Positions 44,246-54,439 of a DNA stretch of 64,000 bases are shown in pieces; the first letter of the stretch is position 1; each line of letters begins with the position of its first letter. Source of the DNA: Cordilura impudica (lineage: Eukaryota; Arthropoda; Insecta; Diptera; Scathophagidae). A model generated the notes under the pieces. That model was not told the DNA's origin. It saw only the letters and a program-made list of their open reading frames with translations, and searched no databases. The stretch spans positions 163,983,096 to 164,047,095 of the forward strand of contig OY821521.1 of NCBI GenBank assembly GCA_963682025.1, in the 5' to 3' direction. A program made the translations under genes and the position numbers.

Positions 44246-44623
44246 AGTTAACAACAGAAATACTATAGAACCATAAAAAAAACAACAACAACAGCTACAA
44301 CAGATAACAACTACAAAACGTGCCAACGTTAAATTGTCAATTCAACAAACACAAATATTTCAACACAACAACAACTGCAACGAATTGCCCAACAGTAAAT
44401 TCTCAGACGAAATTTAAGCCACACGCGCAGCAAATAAGTGGCCTGATGGTGGGAAACACAACATCAGCAGTTTTCCAGTATTTTTATTATTATATTTAGA
44501 AGTTTTTAATTGTAAATTCTTGCAGTCAGTTTGAAGAGTTTGACAATAAAGGTTTGTTGCTAAAATTAATTAGCAACATAAAAAAATATTTTTTTTAACT
44601 TTTAATAAAATAAATCCTTAATT
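44246..44623 (+). repeat. 5' LTR
   Basis: Begins AGTTAAC and ends CCTTAATT. Contains an AATAAA near 44545 and an arthropod initiator-like TCAGTT. Confidence 0.95.
44526..44531 (+). promoter_or_regulatory. Candidate initiator (Inr) in the LTR
   Basis: TCAGTT fits the arthropod Inr used by TATA-less fly retrotransposon promoters, which would place the start of R near 44527. A GAAGAG-TTTGAC stretch lies downstream. Inferred from sequence only. Confidence 0.4.
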
Positions 44624-44640
44624 GGCGCCCGAGCAGGGAC
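44623..44640 (+). promoter_or_regulatory. Primer-binding site, tRNA-Lys type
   Basis: TGGCGCCCGAGCAGGGAC directly at the 5' LTR end, sharing its first T with the LTR. It is one base different from the tRNA-Lys3 primer site known from lentiviruses. Confidence 0.8.
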
Positions 44641-45514
44641 CCTTAAAAAAAAGGTCCTTTGTCGTATAAATAAAACCCTCGGAAAAAGGGTTTTCCCGGT
44701 AGATTAATTAATAGATCGCGGAAATAGTGCGCCGTAGTAACCTCTTCGGAAAATAAGAGGTAAACCGGAGGTCTCGAAGGAGATCAGCGGCCGTGATATA
44801 AACAGTAAGAAACATTTTTTTTTTTAAAAATAAGTTTTACAACAATTAGATAAACATAAAAAAACAACCTAATTTAGAAAACATAAAGTGAACTGGAAAT
44901 AATCAGAAAAGAAAAAAACACAAGAAAAAAAATTTGAAAAATTAAATCAAATAACAAAAATTTTAAATAAATAAAAAAAAATTTTAAAATTAAAAATTAA
45001 AAAATACGAATTAAATTGAAAAACTGAATAAAAAATTTTTTTTTTTTTTTGAAATTAATCAAATTAAATAAAAAATTGAAAATAAGAACTAAATAAAATA
45101 AATAAGTTGATGAAAAAAAAAAAAAAACTAAGAATCTGTGAAACTAATTGTCGAGGAAACGTTTTGGCAATTAAAAGCAAGCAACGAGAATCAAAAATCA
45201 GGGGAAGTCTGCAATCATCATCCTCTCCATCATCATGTTCCAGATATTAATGTAAGAATATTATTAAGTTCATTATCAATTGGTTTCCTTATTTTAATTT
45301 AATTACATTAAGATTTTTTCCATTTTTCAAAACTCGTCCTTACTATCTTGAGTTAGTTGAAATTTTTTCATTAATATTTGTTGTTATAAATTTTATTTCC
45401 TGAAATCGGTTTTAAATTTTGTTTTTATCCTTGAACTTGATCGAGATTTGCGAAATAAATACTTTACATTCGATTTTTTTTTTTTTCCCTTAATTTCGAA
45501 ATCATTTAACCGGT
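44641..45514 (+). other. Errantivirus 5' untranslated leader
   Basis: About 870 bp, very A-rich, no long ORF. It probably carries packaging signals and the splice donor for env mRNA. GT candidates with donor-like context lie at 44804 (A-GTAAGA) and 45252 (T-GTAAGAA). Confidence 0.5.
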
Positions 45515-46981
45515 ATGCCCGACGAAACCATCGACCAGCTGACTGAGAGACTAAGTAGGACACTGACAATGGCACAAACGACCGAGGCATCAGTAGGTTT
45601 TACTACACTACAGAAGGAACAGATAGCCCTCATGATAAGGGAGGCTATTGGATCATCGTCCGACCATTTGGCGGATGAGGGGGCCGATCACCCCATAGGT
45701 ACAGTTACTACCAGGTTGGAGGAACTGGACAAGGTTCCCGACATAGTTAGGTCTTTGAGGGAGTTTTCTGGTAGGCCGGGAGAATTTAACTCTTGGCGAA
45801 AGTCCGTGGAGAGGGTTTTGAAGCTCTATGATTCGGTGAGAGGTACCGGAAGGTATTATGCAATTCTACACACTATTCGCACAAAAATCGTGGGGGACGC
45901 AGACACTGCCTTGGAGTCATATAGGACACCATTGGATTGGCCACGAATAAGAAAATGTCTCGCAATGCATTATTCTGATAAGAGGGACATTGGGACCTTG
46001 GAATACCAGATGATGGTATTATGCCAAGGTAACAGGAGCATAACGGAATTCTATCAAGTTGTTTACCAACACCTTTCACTGTTGCTTGACAAGGTCTCTT
46101 CCCTGGACCTGGAGGAAAATAGCCTTCACGCTATGACGAACACCTACAGGGAGAAAGCACTGGACACGTTCGTAAGAGGATTAAATGGAGATTTACCGAA
46201 ATTGCTAAGTGTGCGTGAACCAACATCTTTGCCACAGGCACTACATATTTGCCTAAAGTTGGACAATATGACTTTCAGGAGAAATTACGCACATGGACAG
46301 TCTATCAGGAATAATGTACAGAAGGATAGGATCGGTACGGCAACTTTCGCAACTGGCAGAGTATTTTATCCCGAACTCGCTTATGTTGGTGGAACACCAC
46401 CCATTAGACCACCTATACCACCTCGACATAATCCCGTTTCAAACTTTAACCGAAATCCAAACTTCCATTCGAACTTTTATCCAACTCAAAATCGCAATCC
46501 AAATTTAGGTCATAACCCAAACTTCCAATCTAATGTTAACCCAAATCTCAATCGTAATTTTACTTATAATCATAACCGAAACTTACCTGTAAATTCTGGG
46601 TGGAATGCGGGCACTCAAAACAATCCTCAGAATCAACGAGTAGAACCAATGGATGTGGATAAATCAATCCAAACCCACCAGGTCAATTATATGAACAGAC
46701 CACACAACAATGTAGCACTAAAGAGACCAACAGCCGCGTCCTTTCAGGCTCCAGCGAATAAATTTCAACGGAATTTTCATATAGATACAGATTATATGCC
46801 GGAGGAAAATTATTGTGGCTACTATCCACCGGAAGAAGCTGAGGTAAACCATCGTCACGCGAGTGTGGAACCAGAGTACGCTCAAGATTACTTTCAACAA
46901 ATTCCTGAGGAATTAGCTACTCTTGAAAAACAGGAAGAAGAAACTGATGATGTCCAACTTGCAGTAAATTTTTTAGACTAA
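45515..46981 (+). CDS. gag: Errantivirus Gag
   Basis: 488-aa structural polyprotein of the provirus capsid. The first ATG of the frame is preceded by a long A-rich leader. Residues ~80-260 match the capsid-like retrotransposon gag pattern (REFSGRPGEFNSWRKSV near 82-98; later LDTFVRGLNGDLPKLL). The C-terminal region (~290-400) is Asn/Arg/Pro-rich with repeated NPN/RNPN motifs and no CCHC zinc knuckle, as usual in errantiviruses, where basic residues are thought to take over RNA binding. A slippery heptamer TTTTTTA sits two codons before the stop, so pol is reached by -1 frameshift. Intact. Confidence 0.9.
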   Translation: MPDETIDQLTERLSRTLTMAQTTEASVGFTTLQKEQIALMIREAIGSSSDHLADEGADHPIGTVTTRLEELDKVPDIVRSLREFSGRPGEFNSWRKSVERVLKLYDSVRGTGRYYAILHTIRTKIVGDADTALESYRTPLDWPRIRKCLAMHYSDKRDIGTLEYQMMVLCQGNRSITEFYQVVYQHLSLLLDKVSSLDLEENSLHAMTNTYREKALDTFVRGLNGDLPKLLSVREPTSLPQALHICLKLDNMTFRRNYAHGQSIRNNVQKDRIGTATFATGRVFYPELAYVGGTPPIRPPIPPRHNPVSNFNRNPNFHSNFYPTQNRNPNLGHNPNFQSNVNPNLNRNFTYNHNRNLPVNSGWNAGTQNNPQNQRVEPMDVDKSIQTHQVNYMNRPHNNVALKRPTAASFQAPANKFQRNFHIDTDYMPEENYCGYYPPEEAEVNHRHASVEPEYAQDYFQQIPEELATLEKQEEETDDVQLAVNFLD

Positions 46982-49900
46982 ACTGTTCCTCATTACCTTA
47001 TTTCGAAGCAAAAATGGGGAACGACCAAAAATTAAAAATTTTATTGGACACTGGCAGCAACAAAAATTACATCAACCCTAAATTTATAACAAACCCAAAA
47101 CAAAACGAAAGAAATTTTAACGCAAAATCCGTTAAGGGAGACATTAAAATTACACAACACAAATTTTTGAAATTGTTTGATGATACTCCCATAAAATTTT
47201 TCCTTTTACCAGAATTAGAAACATTTGATGCAATATTAGGGAATGATAGCCTGAAGGAATGTTCAGCTGTCATTTATACAGCGGAGGACTATTTCACCAT
47301 TAGTGGGGATAGGAAAATTCCAATTAAACAATTCATTTCTCAGAATGTTAATAATATTGAAATCAGGACAAACCATCTTTCAGGGAGTCGAAAAAAATTA
47401 TTGGAAAACATCTTCGATCGCCACAGGAATTTATTTGCGGACCCCGACGAAAGCCTTACGTACACAACTAGGGTGGTAGGTGAGATAAGAACAACAACTG
47501 AAAATCCCGTTTATTCTAAAAATTATCCTTATCCAATGGCTCTTAGGAGTGTTGTGGACGATGAAATATCCAAGTTATTAAGGGACCAAATAATCCGACC
47601 ATCGCGTTCTCCCTACAACTCACCAATTTGGATAGTCCCCAAAAAACAGGATGCATCCGGAAGGGATAAGTATAGAGTTGTGGTAGACTTTAGGAAACTT
47701 AATACAGTAACCATCGCGGATAAATACCCCATCCCCGAGATAAACGACGTGCTTTCACATTTGGGAGGGAATAAATATTTTACAGTCATCGATTTAAAGA
47801 GTGGTTTCCACCAAATACCCCTTAGGATGGAAGATATAGAAAAAACGGCATTTTCGGTCAACAATGGAAAGTATGAATTCTTGCGATTGCCGTTTGGATT
47901 AAAAAATGCTCCATCGATATTCCAACGTGCGCTGGATGACATTTTAAGGGAACACATTGGTAGGAGGTGCTATGTTTATATTGATGATATTATCATCTTC
48001 AGCAAAGACGAGGATTCACATTTCAAAGACCTGGAGGCCATTTTCAAAACACTAAATGAGGCTAATATGAAAATACAGCTGGATAAATGCGAGTTTTTCA
48101 AGGAGGAAGTCGAATTCCTCGGGTTCATCGTTTCTTATAACGGAATAAAAGCTAACCCAAGGAAAGTTCAGGCAATTGTAGAATTCCCCTATCCTAATAA
48201 TGTGAAGGAACTTCGATCGTTCCTTGGTCTTTCAGGATACTACAGAAGATTCATAAAAGGATATGCGAACATCGCAAAGCCACTGACGAAACTCTTACGA
48301 GGAGACGGAGGCTTGATATCCAGAACAGAATCAAGCAGGAGGAAAATTGAACTGGATAATGAAGCGAAACATGCTATTGATAATTTGAAAAACGCCCTAA
48401 TATCACAGGAGGTGACATTATCGTATCCTGACTTCCACAAAGAATTCCAGTTAACTACAGATGCATCCAATGTTGCTATCGGAGCAGTACTTAGCCAGGA
48501 CGACATGCCAATTTCCTTCATTTCGAGAACATTAACGGGATCGGAGGAAAATTATGCAGCGAACGAAAGAGAAATGTTGGCTATAATCTGGGCCCTAACA
48601 AATCTAAGAAACTATCTATACGGATCAGTCAAAGTCATAATTTACACCGACCACCAACCCCTGACTTATGCTTTGAGCAATAAGAATAATAATGCGAAGA
48701 TGAAAAGATGGAAATCGATATTGGAGGAATACAACTATGAAATGCAGTATAAACCAGGTAAAAGTAATGTTGTGGCCGATGCACTCTCTAGACCCCCTGG
48801 AACGAACATCAACTCTCTAACAGGAACAGTGCATAGTAGCGACAGCTCTCCAGAGGAACTCATAGCTAGTGTCGAAGTGCCCATAAATGCATTCAAAAAT
48901 CAAATCTTTTTGCAAATGGACGATACTCCAGCATACCAATTCCAAATAATTTTCCCAGGTTATCATAGACATTCGATTACGGAACCGGAATATGATACTG
49001 AAAAACTAATTTCCATCTTGAAAAGATACCTTAACCCGTCTGTTATCAATTGCATTAAAACGCCAGAATTTATTATGGGAAAAATTCAAGAAATTTACCC
49101 ACATCATTTCGGAAATTTTAAAATTCGGTTTACTCAAAATGTTGTCGAAGATATTTTGTCTGAATCCGATCAGGAAACTCTAATTATAGAAACACATAAC
49201 CGCGCGCATAGAAATGCTGTGGAAAATAAGATACAGATATTGGAAAAAGCGTACTTTCCCAGCATGTTTTCTAAAATCAAAAGAATATTGAAAATGTGCT
49301 CCACATGCAGGAAAAATAAATACGATAGACATCCCAACCAACCGAAATTGAACGCTACACCAATACCAAACTACCCAGGTCAGGTTATTCATATTGACAT
49401 TTTTTCAACCGATAGGAAATTGGTATTGACAGCCATAGATAAATTCTCAAAGTACGCCCAAACGAAAATTCTTCAGGGAAAATCAATAGAAGATATTAGG
49501 AGACCCTTGAGGGATATTTTGTTTTTCTATGGAGTTCCCAAAACGGTTGTCATGGACAACGAAAAATCATTGAACTCTGCAACCATACTTTTCATGATGA
49601 AGGACGAATTGGGTATAGAGGTATTTACAACACCACCATACAAAAGCGAAGCCAACGGTCAAATTGAAAGATTCCATTCAACATTAGCCGAAATTTTAAG
49701 ATGTCTCAAAGATGAAGGTATTTGCAGGAATTTTGAAGAACTATTGGAAAGGTCTGTTAACGAATATAATCACTCAATACATTCCACAATCGGTAGGAAG
49801 CCAGTCGATATGTTTTTCGGGAGGACTGTGGATTTCTCCCCTGGAAGCTATGAAAGAACCAGGGAAAATAACATCACGATGCTGAAAAGGAAACAGGAAA

Positions 49901-50100
49901 AGGATTTGAACTACCACAACAAAGATAAAAAAGAAGTTAAGCAATACATACCCGGACAAGAGATTTTCGTAAGAATTAATAAAAGATTAGGTACTAAATT
50001 AACCGAAAAATTCAAACGTGAACTAGTGAAGGAAAATAGACATTCGACCGTAGTGACCGAAAGTGGGAGAGTCGTTCACAAAAAACATATAAAGAACTAA
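46951..50100 (+). CDS. pol: Errantivirus Pol (protease, RT, RNase H, integrase)
   Basis: The open frame runs from 46951; its first ATG is at 47014 (1028 codons from there), but expression is expected by frameshift from gag. Numbering from that ATG: protease DTGS at 12-15; RT with VVDFRKLN and the YIDD catalytic box at 322-325; RNase H starting near TTDASN (Asp483) and later TDHQPL; integrase zinc domain His728, His732, Cys762, Cys765; integrase core Asp795, Asp848, Glu885 (in NGQIERFH). The frame is uninterrupted and every catalytic residue I checked is present. The C terminus lacks any chromodomain. RT-RNase H-IN order is that of Ty3/gypsy. Confidence 0.92.
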   Translation, partial: CPTCSKFFRLNCSSLPYFEAKMGNDQKLKILLDTGSNKNYINPKFITNPKQNERNFNAKSVKGDIKITQHKFLKLFDDTPIKFFLLPELETFDAILGNDSLKECSAVIYTAEDYFTISGDRKIPIKQFISQNVNNIEIRTNHLSGSRKKLLENIFDRHRNLFADPDESLTYTTRVVGEIRTTTENPVYSKNYPYPMALRSVVDDEISKLLRDQIIRPSRSPYNSPIWIVPKKQDASGRDKYRVVVDFRKLNTVTIADKYPIPEINDVLSHLGGNKYFTVIDLKSGFHQIPLRMEDIEKTAFSVNNGKYEFLRLPFGLKNAPSIFQRALDDILREHIGRRCYVYIDDIIIFSKDEDSHFKDLEAIFKTLNEANMKIQLDKCEFFKEEVEFLGFIVSYNGIKANPRKVQAIVEFPYPNNVKELRSFLGLSGYYRRFIKGYANIAKPLTKLLRGDGGLISRTESSRRKIELDNEAKHAIDNLKNALISQEVTLSYPDFHKEFQLTTDASNVAIGAVLSQDDMPISFISRTLTGSEENYAANEREMLAIIWALTNLRNYLYGSVKVIIYTDHQPLTYALSNKNNNAKMKRWKSILEEYNYEMQYKPGKSNVVADALSRPPGTNINSLTGTVHSSDSSPEELIASVEVPINAFKNQIFLQMDDTPAYQFQIIFPGYHRHSITEPEYDTEKLISILKRYLNPSVINCIKTPEFIMGKIQEIYPHHFGNFKIRFTQNVVEDILSESDQETLIIETHNRAHRNAVENKIQILEKAYFPSMFSKIKRILKMCSTCRKNKYDRHPNQPKLNATPIPNYPGQVIHIDIFSTDRKLVLTAIDKFSKYAQTKILQGKSIEDIRRPLRDILFFYGVPKTVVMDNEKSLNSATILFMMKDELGIEVFTTPPYKSEANGQIERFHSTLAEILRCLKDEGICRNFEELLERSVNEYNHSIHSTIGRKPVDMFFGRTVDFSPGSYERTRENNITMLKRKQEKDLNYHNKDKKEVKQYIPGQEIFVRINKRLGTKLTEKFKRELVKENRHSTVVTESGRVVHKKHIKN
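46969..46975 (+). promoter_or_regulatory. -1 ribosomal frameshift site (TTTTTTA)
   Basis: In the gag frame it reads T TTT TTA, the X-XXY-YYZ heptamer also used by HIV-1. The pol frame (-1 relative to gag) is open from 46951, so gag and pol overlap here. An overlapping A AAT TTT heptamer (46966-46972) is a second option. No obvious downstream stem is visible to me. Confidence 0.75.
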
Positions 50101-50106
50101 ATCTTA

Positions 50107-50122
50107 TTACATTTTCTTACAG
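50107..50122 (+). promoter_or_regulatory. Splice acceptor for env mRNA
   Basis: Pyrimidine-rich TACATTTTCTTACAG between the pol stop and the env ATG, ending AG at 50121-50122. Errantivirus env is made from a spliced subgenomic RNA, and this site fits that. Confidence 0.7.
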
Positions 50123-50132
50123 GTTATTCCTG

Positions 50133-51683
50133 ATGCTTGGATACTCCATAGGTGAGTTCCAGATAATGGATTACTCCAACTCTAGACTAGTCGTGATCAA
50201 TACAGGAACGGCGAAAATTCAAAACGGTGTGTTCAAACTTGTCCACACGATTGACCTGAGGGAATACGAAGATATTATAGGGAAATTGGAGAACGGAATT
50301 GACTTACGCGACAACGATGATAACTCATTATTACCTTACTTATCCTATACCATATCACAAATTAAATCCTGTTTAACCAGACTAAAATCCAAGACGATGG
50401 CAAAGAGGTCTCTTGACTTCATTGGTACCGCCTGGAAATGGTTAGCCGGCAGTCCGGACCACCATGATTTCCAAATAATAGAAGATAAAATGAATAATGT
50501 TCTAGTTAACAATAATAATCAAATTGTAATCAATCAACTAACAATAGATAAAGTAAATCAACTCTCAAAGGTTACTAATAACATTTCTAAACTATTAGAA
50601 AATAAGGATAAAGGTGAAAAATTGTTAGATTTTAAGTATAAACTTGAAATTATTAAAGAGGAACTATCTAATATCGAATATGCCATCCATTGGGCTAAAT
50701 CAAACATTGTTAATTCATTTATTTTTTCTAATACTGAGGTTAACACTTTGAGAGATATTTTTTACAATGATAATATTCCATTTGGTAATATGGACGAGTT
50801 ACTAAATTTTTCAAAAATTAAAGTCGCCTCGAATAATAATGAAATTGTTTACATTGTCAATATTCCAACAACTAATAATGAAAATTGCGACAATTTGTTA
50901 ATTAAACCTGTAAGAAAAGATAATAAAATAATTAAGACAATATTTAAAAATGTTTTGAAATGTAACGATAAGATATTTGGTATAAAAAATGACTGCAAGA
51001 ATTATAATAAGATAAGTATTTGTGAAATAGATAATATCTTGGACATCAGTAATTCTGACTGCATCCCAAATCTGCTGAAAAGTAAACCATCCCGCTGCAC
51101 AACAACCAACGACGAGCATGTGGCACCAGTGGAAGAAATAGATGACAGCATGATATTATTAAACGAATACAAAGGGCAAATTGAAATAGACAATTCAACA
51201 ATCAACATAGCTGGTACGTTCATAGTTCATCACCTGAATTCTACAGTACGAATTGGAAATCGAACATACTTAACAACCCAAGTCTCCCTTACTAAACCTT
51301 TACCTGCCCTACTGCAACCAAGTAGCTCTAGTATCCAGGAACAAGTGATAACATTGGAAAGAATGGAGGCAGTTAATGTTAACAACTCTCACATAATCGA
51401 CAAACTGCAAATCGAAAATAAAATAAATCTAACCATCAACATTGGACTGGTAATGACCATCATAATATCAGCTACCATTATCTACTTTATAAGAAGGAAG
51501 AAGAGAAATGAAAACCACAAAGATCGAAATAATTCATCCAAAAATAATGTAAAGTCCAATAAAACGGAGCAGAGAATAGAAATTGCAGAGAATGTTCAAA
51601 TAAGCACCAACCCAAAAACCTCCCTATCATTACCATCAAGAGGTCCCAAAAACAAGAAGATTCATGACCTTCCATTTTTTTGA
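50133..51683 (+). CDS. env: Errantivirus envelope glycoprotein
   Basis: 516-aa Env of the insect errantivirus type (distantly related to baculovirus F proteins). A basic cleavage site KR at 91-92 is followed by a conserved SLDFIGTAWKWLAG segment, the likely fusion-peptide region. Then come a helical, Asn-rich ectodomain with several N-x-S/T sites and a Cys cluster, a transmembrane segment at about 431-452 (IGLVMTIIISATIIYF) and a basic cytoplasmic tail (RRKKR...). I see no hydrophobic signal peptide after the ATG at 50133. The frame is open back through the splice acceptor, so an upstream exon may supply the N terminus. No stops or frameshifts. Confidence 0.85.
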   Translation: MLGYSIGEFQIMDYSNSRLVVINTGTAKIQNGVFKLVHTIDLREYEDIIGKLENGIDLRDNDDNSLLPYLSYTISQIKSCLTRLKSKTMAKRSLDFIGTAWKWLAGSPDHHDFQIIEDKMNNVLVNNNNQIVINQLTIDKVNQLSKVTNNISKLLENKDKGEKLLDFKYKLEIIKEELSNIEYAIHWAKSNIVNSFIFSNTEVNTLRDIFYNDNIPFGNMDELLNFSKIKVASNNNEIVYIVNIPTTNNENCDNLLIKPVRKDNKIIKTIFKNVLKCNDKIFGIKNDCKNYNKISICEIDNILDISNSDCIPNLLKSKPSRCTTTNDEHVAPVEEIDDSMILLNEYKGQIEIDNSTINIAGTFIVHHLNSTVRIGNRTYLTTQVSLTKPLPALLQPSSSSIQEQVITLERMEAVNVNNSHIIDKLQIENKINLTINIGLVMTIIISATIIYFIRRKKRNENHKDRNNSSKNNVKSNKTEQRIEIAENVQISTNPKTSLSLPSRGPKNKKIHDLPFF

Positions 51684-51716
51684 AATATGGCTATTCATGC
51701 GGGGACGCATGAACTT

Positions 51717-51727
51717 GAAGGGGGAGG
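51717..51727 (+). promoter_or_regulatory. Polypurine tract
   Basis: GAAGGGGGAGG immediately before the 3' LTR, the plus-strand primer for reverse transcription. Confidence 0.85.
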
Positions 51728-52105
51728 AGTTAACAACAGAAATACTATAGAACCATAAAAAAAACAACAACAACAGCTACAACAGATAACAACTACAAAA
51801 CGTGCCAACGTTAAATTGTCAATTCAACAAACACAAATATTTCAACACAACAACAACTGCAACGAATTGCCCAACAGTAAATTCTCAGACGAAATTTAAG
51901 CCACACGCGCAGCAAATAAGTGGCCTGATGGTGGGAAACACAACATCAGCAGTTTTCCAGTATTTTTATTATTATATTTAGAAGTTTTTAATTGTAAATT
52001 CTTGCAGTCAGTTTGAAGAGTTTGACAATAAAGGTTTGTTGCTAAAATTAATTAGCAACATAAAAAAATATTTTTTTTAACTTTTAATAAAATAAATCCT
52101 TAATT
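51728..52105 (+). repeat. 3' LTR
   Basis: 378 bp, same length as the 5' LTR and without differences that I can find by eye. Followed by TATA, the target duplication. Confidence 0.95.
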
Positions 52106-53513
52106 TATATAATATATAATATATAATATATAATATATAATATATAATATATAATATATAATATATAATATATAATATATAATATATAATATATAATATA
52201 TAATATATAATATATAATATATAATATATAATATATAACATATAATATATAATATATAATATATAATATATAATATATAATATATAATATATAATATATA
52301 ATATATAATATATAATATATAATATATAATATATAATATATAATATATAATATATAATATATAATATATAATATATAATATATAATATATAATATATAAT
52401 ATATAATATATAATATATAATATATAATATATAATATATAATATATAATATATAATATATAATATATAATATATAATATATAATATATAATATATAATAT
52501 ATAATATATAATATATAATATATAATATATAATATATAATATATAATATACAATATATAATATATAATATATAATATATAATATATAATATATAATATAT
52601 AATATATAATATATAATATATAATATATAATATATAATATATAATATATAATATATAATATACAATATATAATATATAATATATAATATATAATATATAA
52701 TATATAATATATAATATATAATATATAATATATAATATATAATATATAATATATAATATATAATATATAATATATAATATATAATATATAATATATAATA
52801 TATAATATATAATATATAATATATAATATATAATATATAATATATAATATATAATATATAATATATAATATATAATATATAATATATAATATATAATATA
52901 TAATATATAATATATAATATATAATATATAATATATAATATATAATATATAATATATAATATATAATATATAATATATAATATATAATATATAATATATA
53001 ATATATAATATATAATATATAATATATAATATATAATATATAATATATAATATATAATATATAATATATAATATATAATATATAATATATAATATATAAT
53101 ATATAATATATAATATATAATATATAATATATAATATATAATATATAATATATAATATACAATATATAATATATAATATATAATATATAATATATAATAT
53201 ATAATATATAATATATAATATATAATATATAATATATAATATATAATATATAATATATAATATATAATATACAATATATAATATATAATATATAATATAT
53301 AATATATAATATATAATATATAATATATAATATATAATATATAATATATAATATATAATATATAATATATAATATATAATATATAATATATAATATATAA
53401 TATATAATATATAATATATAATATATAATATATAATATATAATATATAATATATAATATATAATATATAATATATAATATATAATATATAATATATAATA
53501 TATAATATATAAT
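52106..53513 (+). repeat. Heptanucleotide satellite (AATATAT)n, block 3
   Basis: About 1.4 kb of near-perfect 7-mers with rare C variants at 52239, 52551, 52663, 53160 and 53272. Spacings reveal an internal duplication (see findings). ORFs of 361 and 389 codons here are repeat artefacts. Confidence 0.95.
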
Positions 53514-53549
53514 AAATATGTTGTATTCTTTCGACCTTTCTAAATTACA

Positions 53550-54057
53550 ATTTAATGAATAAGTAGTCGAGCTCGAGGTCTTTGTTGAATTTATTTATTA
53601 TTTTAAATTATCTTCTAATCCAATATTTCGACCAGCTTCGCTGATCATCCTCAGGGATCTAATATTATAAATAAAAAACAATGTATTATAAATATACGTC
53701 ACTTAAATATAATCAAAGAACACAAGACACATAAAGACACATATATTGATATCTTACATTTATATAAATGTTTACACTAAAAAATTAATTAAAGGAACGA
53801 TATTTCATTATCGTAGTCATAATTTTTTAGTGTAAACATTTATATAAATGTAAGATATCAATATATGTGTCTTTATGTGTCTTGTGTTCTTTGATTATAT
53901 TTAAGTGACGTATATTTATAATACATTGTTTTTTATTTATAATATTAGATCCCTGAGGATGATCAGCGAAGCTGGTCGAAATATTGGATTAGAAGATAAT
54001 TTAAAATAATAAATAAATTCAACAAAGACCTCGAGCTCGACTACTTATTCATTAAAT
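53550..54057. mobile_element. 508-bp inverted-repeat element with 237-bp perfect arms
   Basis: Arms 53550-53786 and 53821-54057 are exact reverse complements around a 34-bp spacer. The outer part contains GTCGAGCTCGAGGTC. The right arm (and the left on the minus strand) carries a hammerhead-like core at 53948-53990. It could be two inverted terminal units of a Penelope-like retroelement, a fold-back MITE, or an assembly/read artefact. On the left, 36 non-satellite bases (53514-53549) lie outside the arm. No ORF. Confidence 0.65.
53948..53990 (+). ncRNA. Candidate type I hammerhead ribozyme motif
   Basis: GATCC (stem I), CTGAGGA (fits the CUGANGA core), one unpaired T, GATCAGC-GAA-GCTGGTC (stem II, one wobble), GAAA core, a loopless two-pair stem III (T A around A-T), U at the cleavage position 53985, GGATT (stem I return). 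The near-absent stem III resembles the minimal hammerheads of Penelope-like elements. A mirror copy lies at 53617-53659 on the minus strand. Structure inferred by hand. Confidence 0.4.
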
Positions 54058-54439
54058 TATATATAATATATAATATATAATATATAATATATAATATATA
54101 ATATATAATATATAATATATAATATATAATATATAATATATAATATATAATATATAATATATAATATATAATATATAATATATAATATATAATATATAAT
54201 ATATAATATATAATATATAATATATAATATATAATATATAATATATAATATATAATATATAATATATAATATATAATATATAATATATAATATATAATAT
54301 ATAATATATAATATATAATATATAATATATAATATATAATATATAATATATAATATATAATATATAATATATAATATATAATATATAATATATAATATAT
54401 AATATATAATATATAATATATAATATATAATATATAATA
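54058..54439 (+). repeat. Heptanucleotide satellite (AATATAT)n, block 4
   Basis: About 380 bp of the same array, same orientation, between the inverted-repeat element and the Rep/helicase Helitron. Confidence 0.95.

Larger units (their letters stand above)
44246..52105 (+). mobile_element. Errantivirus-type Ty3/gypsy provirus, structurally complete
   Basis: 7860 bp: 378-bp LTRs (44246-44623; 51728-52105) that I read as identical, a tRNA-Lys-type primer site, gag, pol and env, a polypurine tract and a TATA target duplication (44242-44245; 52106-52109). The surrounding 7-bp satellite register independently confirms a 4-bp duplication. Identical LTRs mean very recent insertion. Ty3/gypsy order (integrase at the end of pol) plus a third env ORF defines an insect endogenous retrovirus. 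Confidence 0.95.

Noticed and set aside
52077..53274. Long ORFs encoding an endless YILYIIY heptapeptide (also at 40672, 44066 and 54052)
   Set aside because: They arise because a 7-bp satellite lacks stops in some frames; no start context, composition or conservation supports coding.
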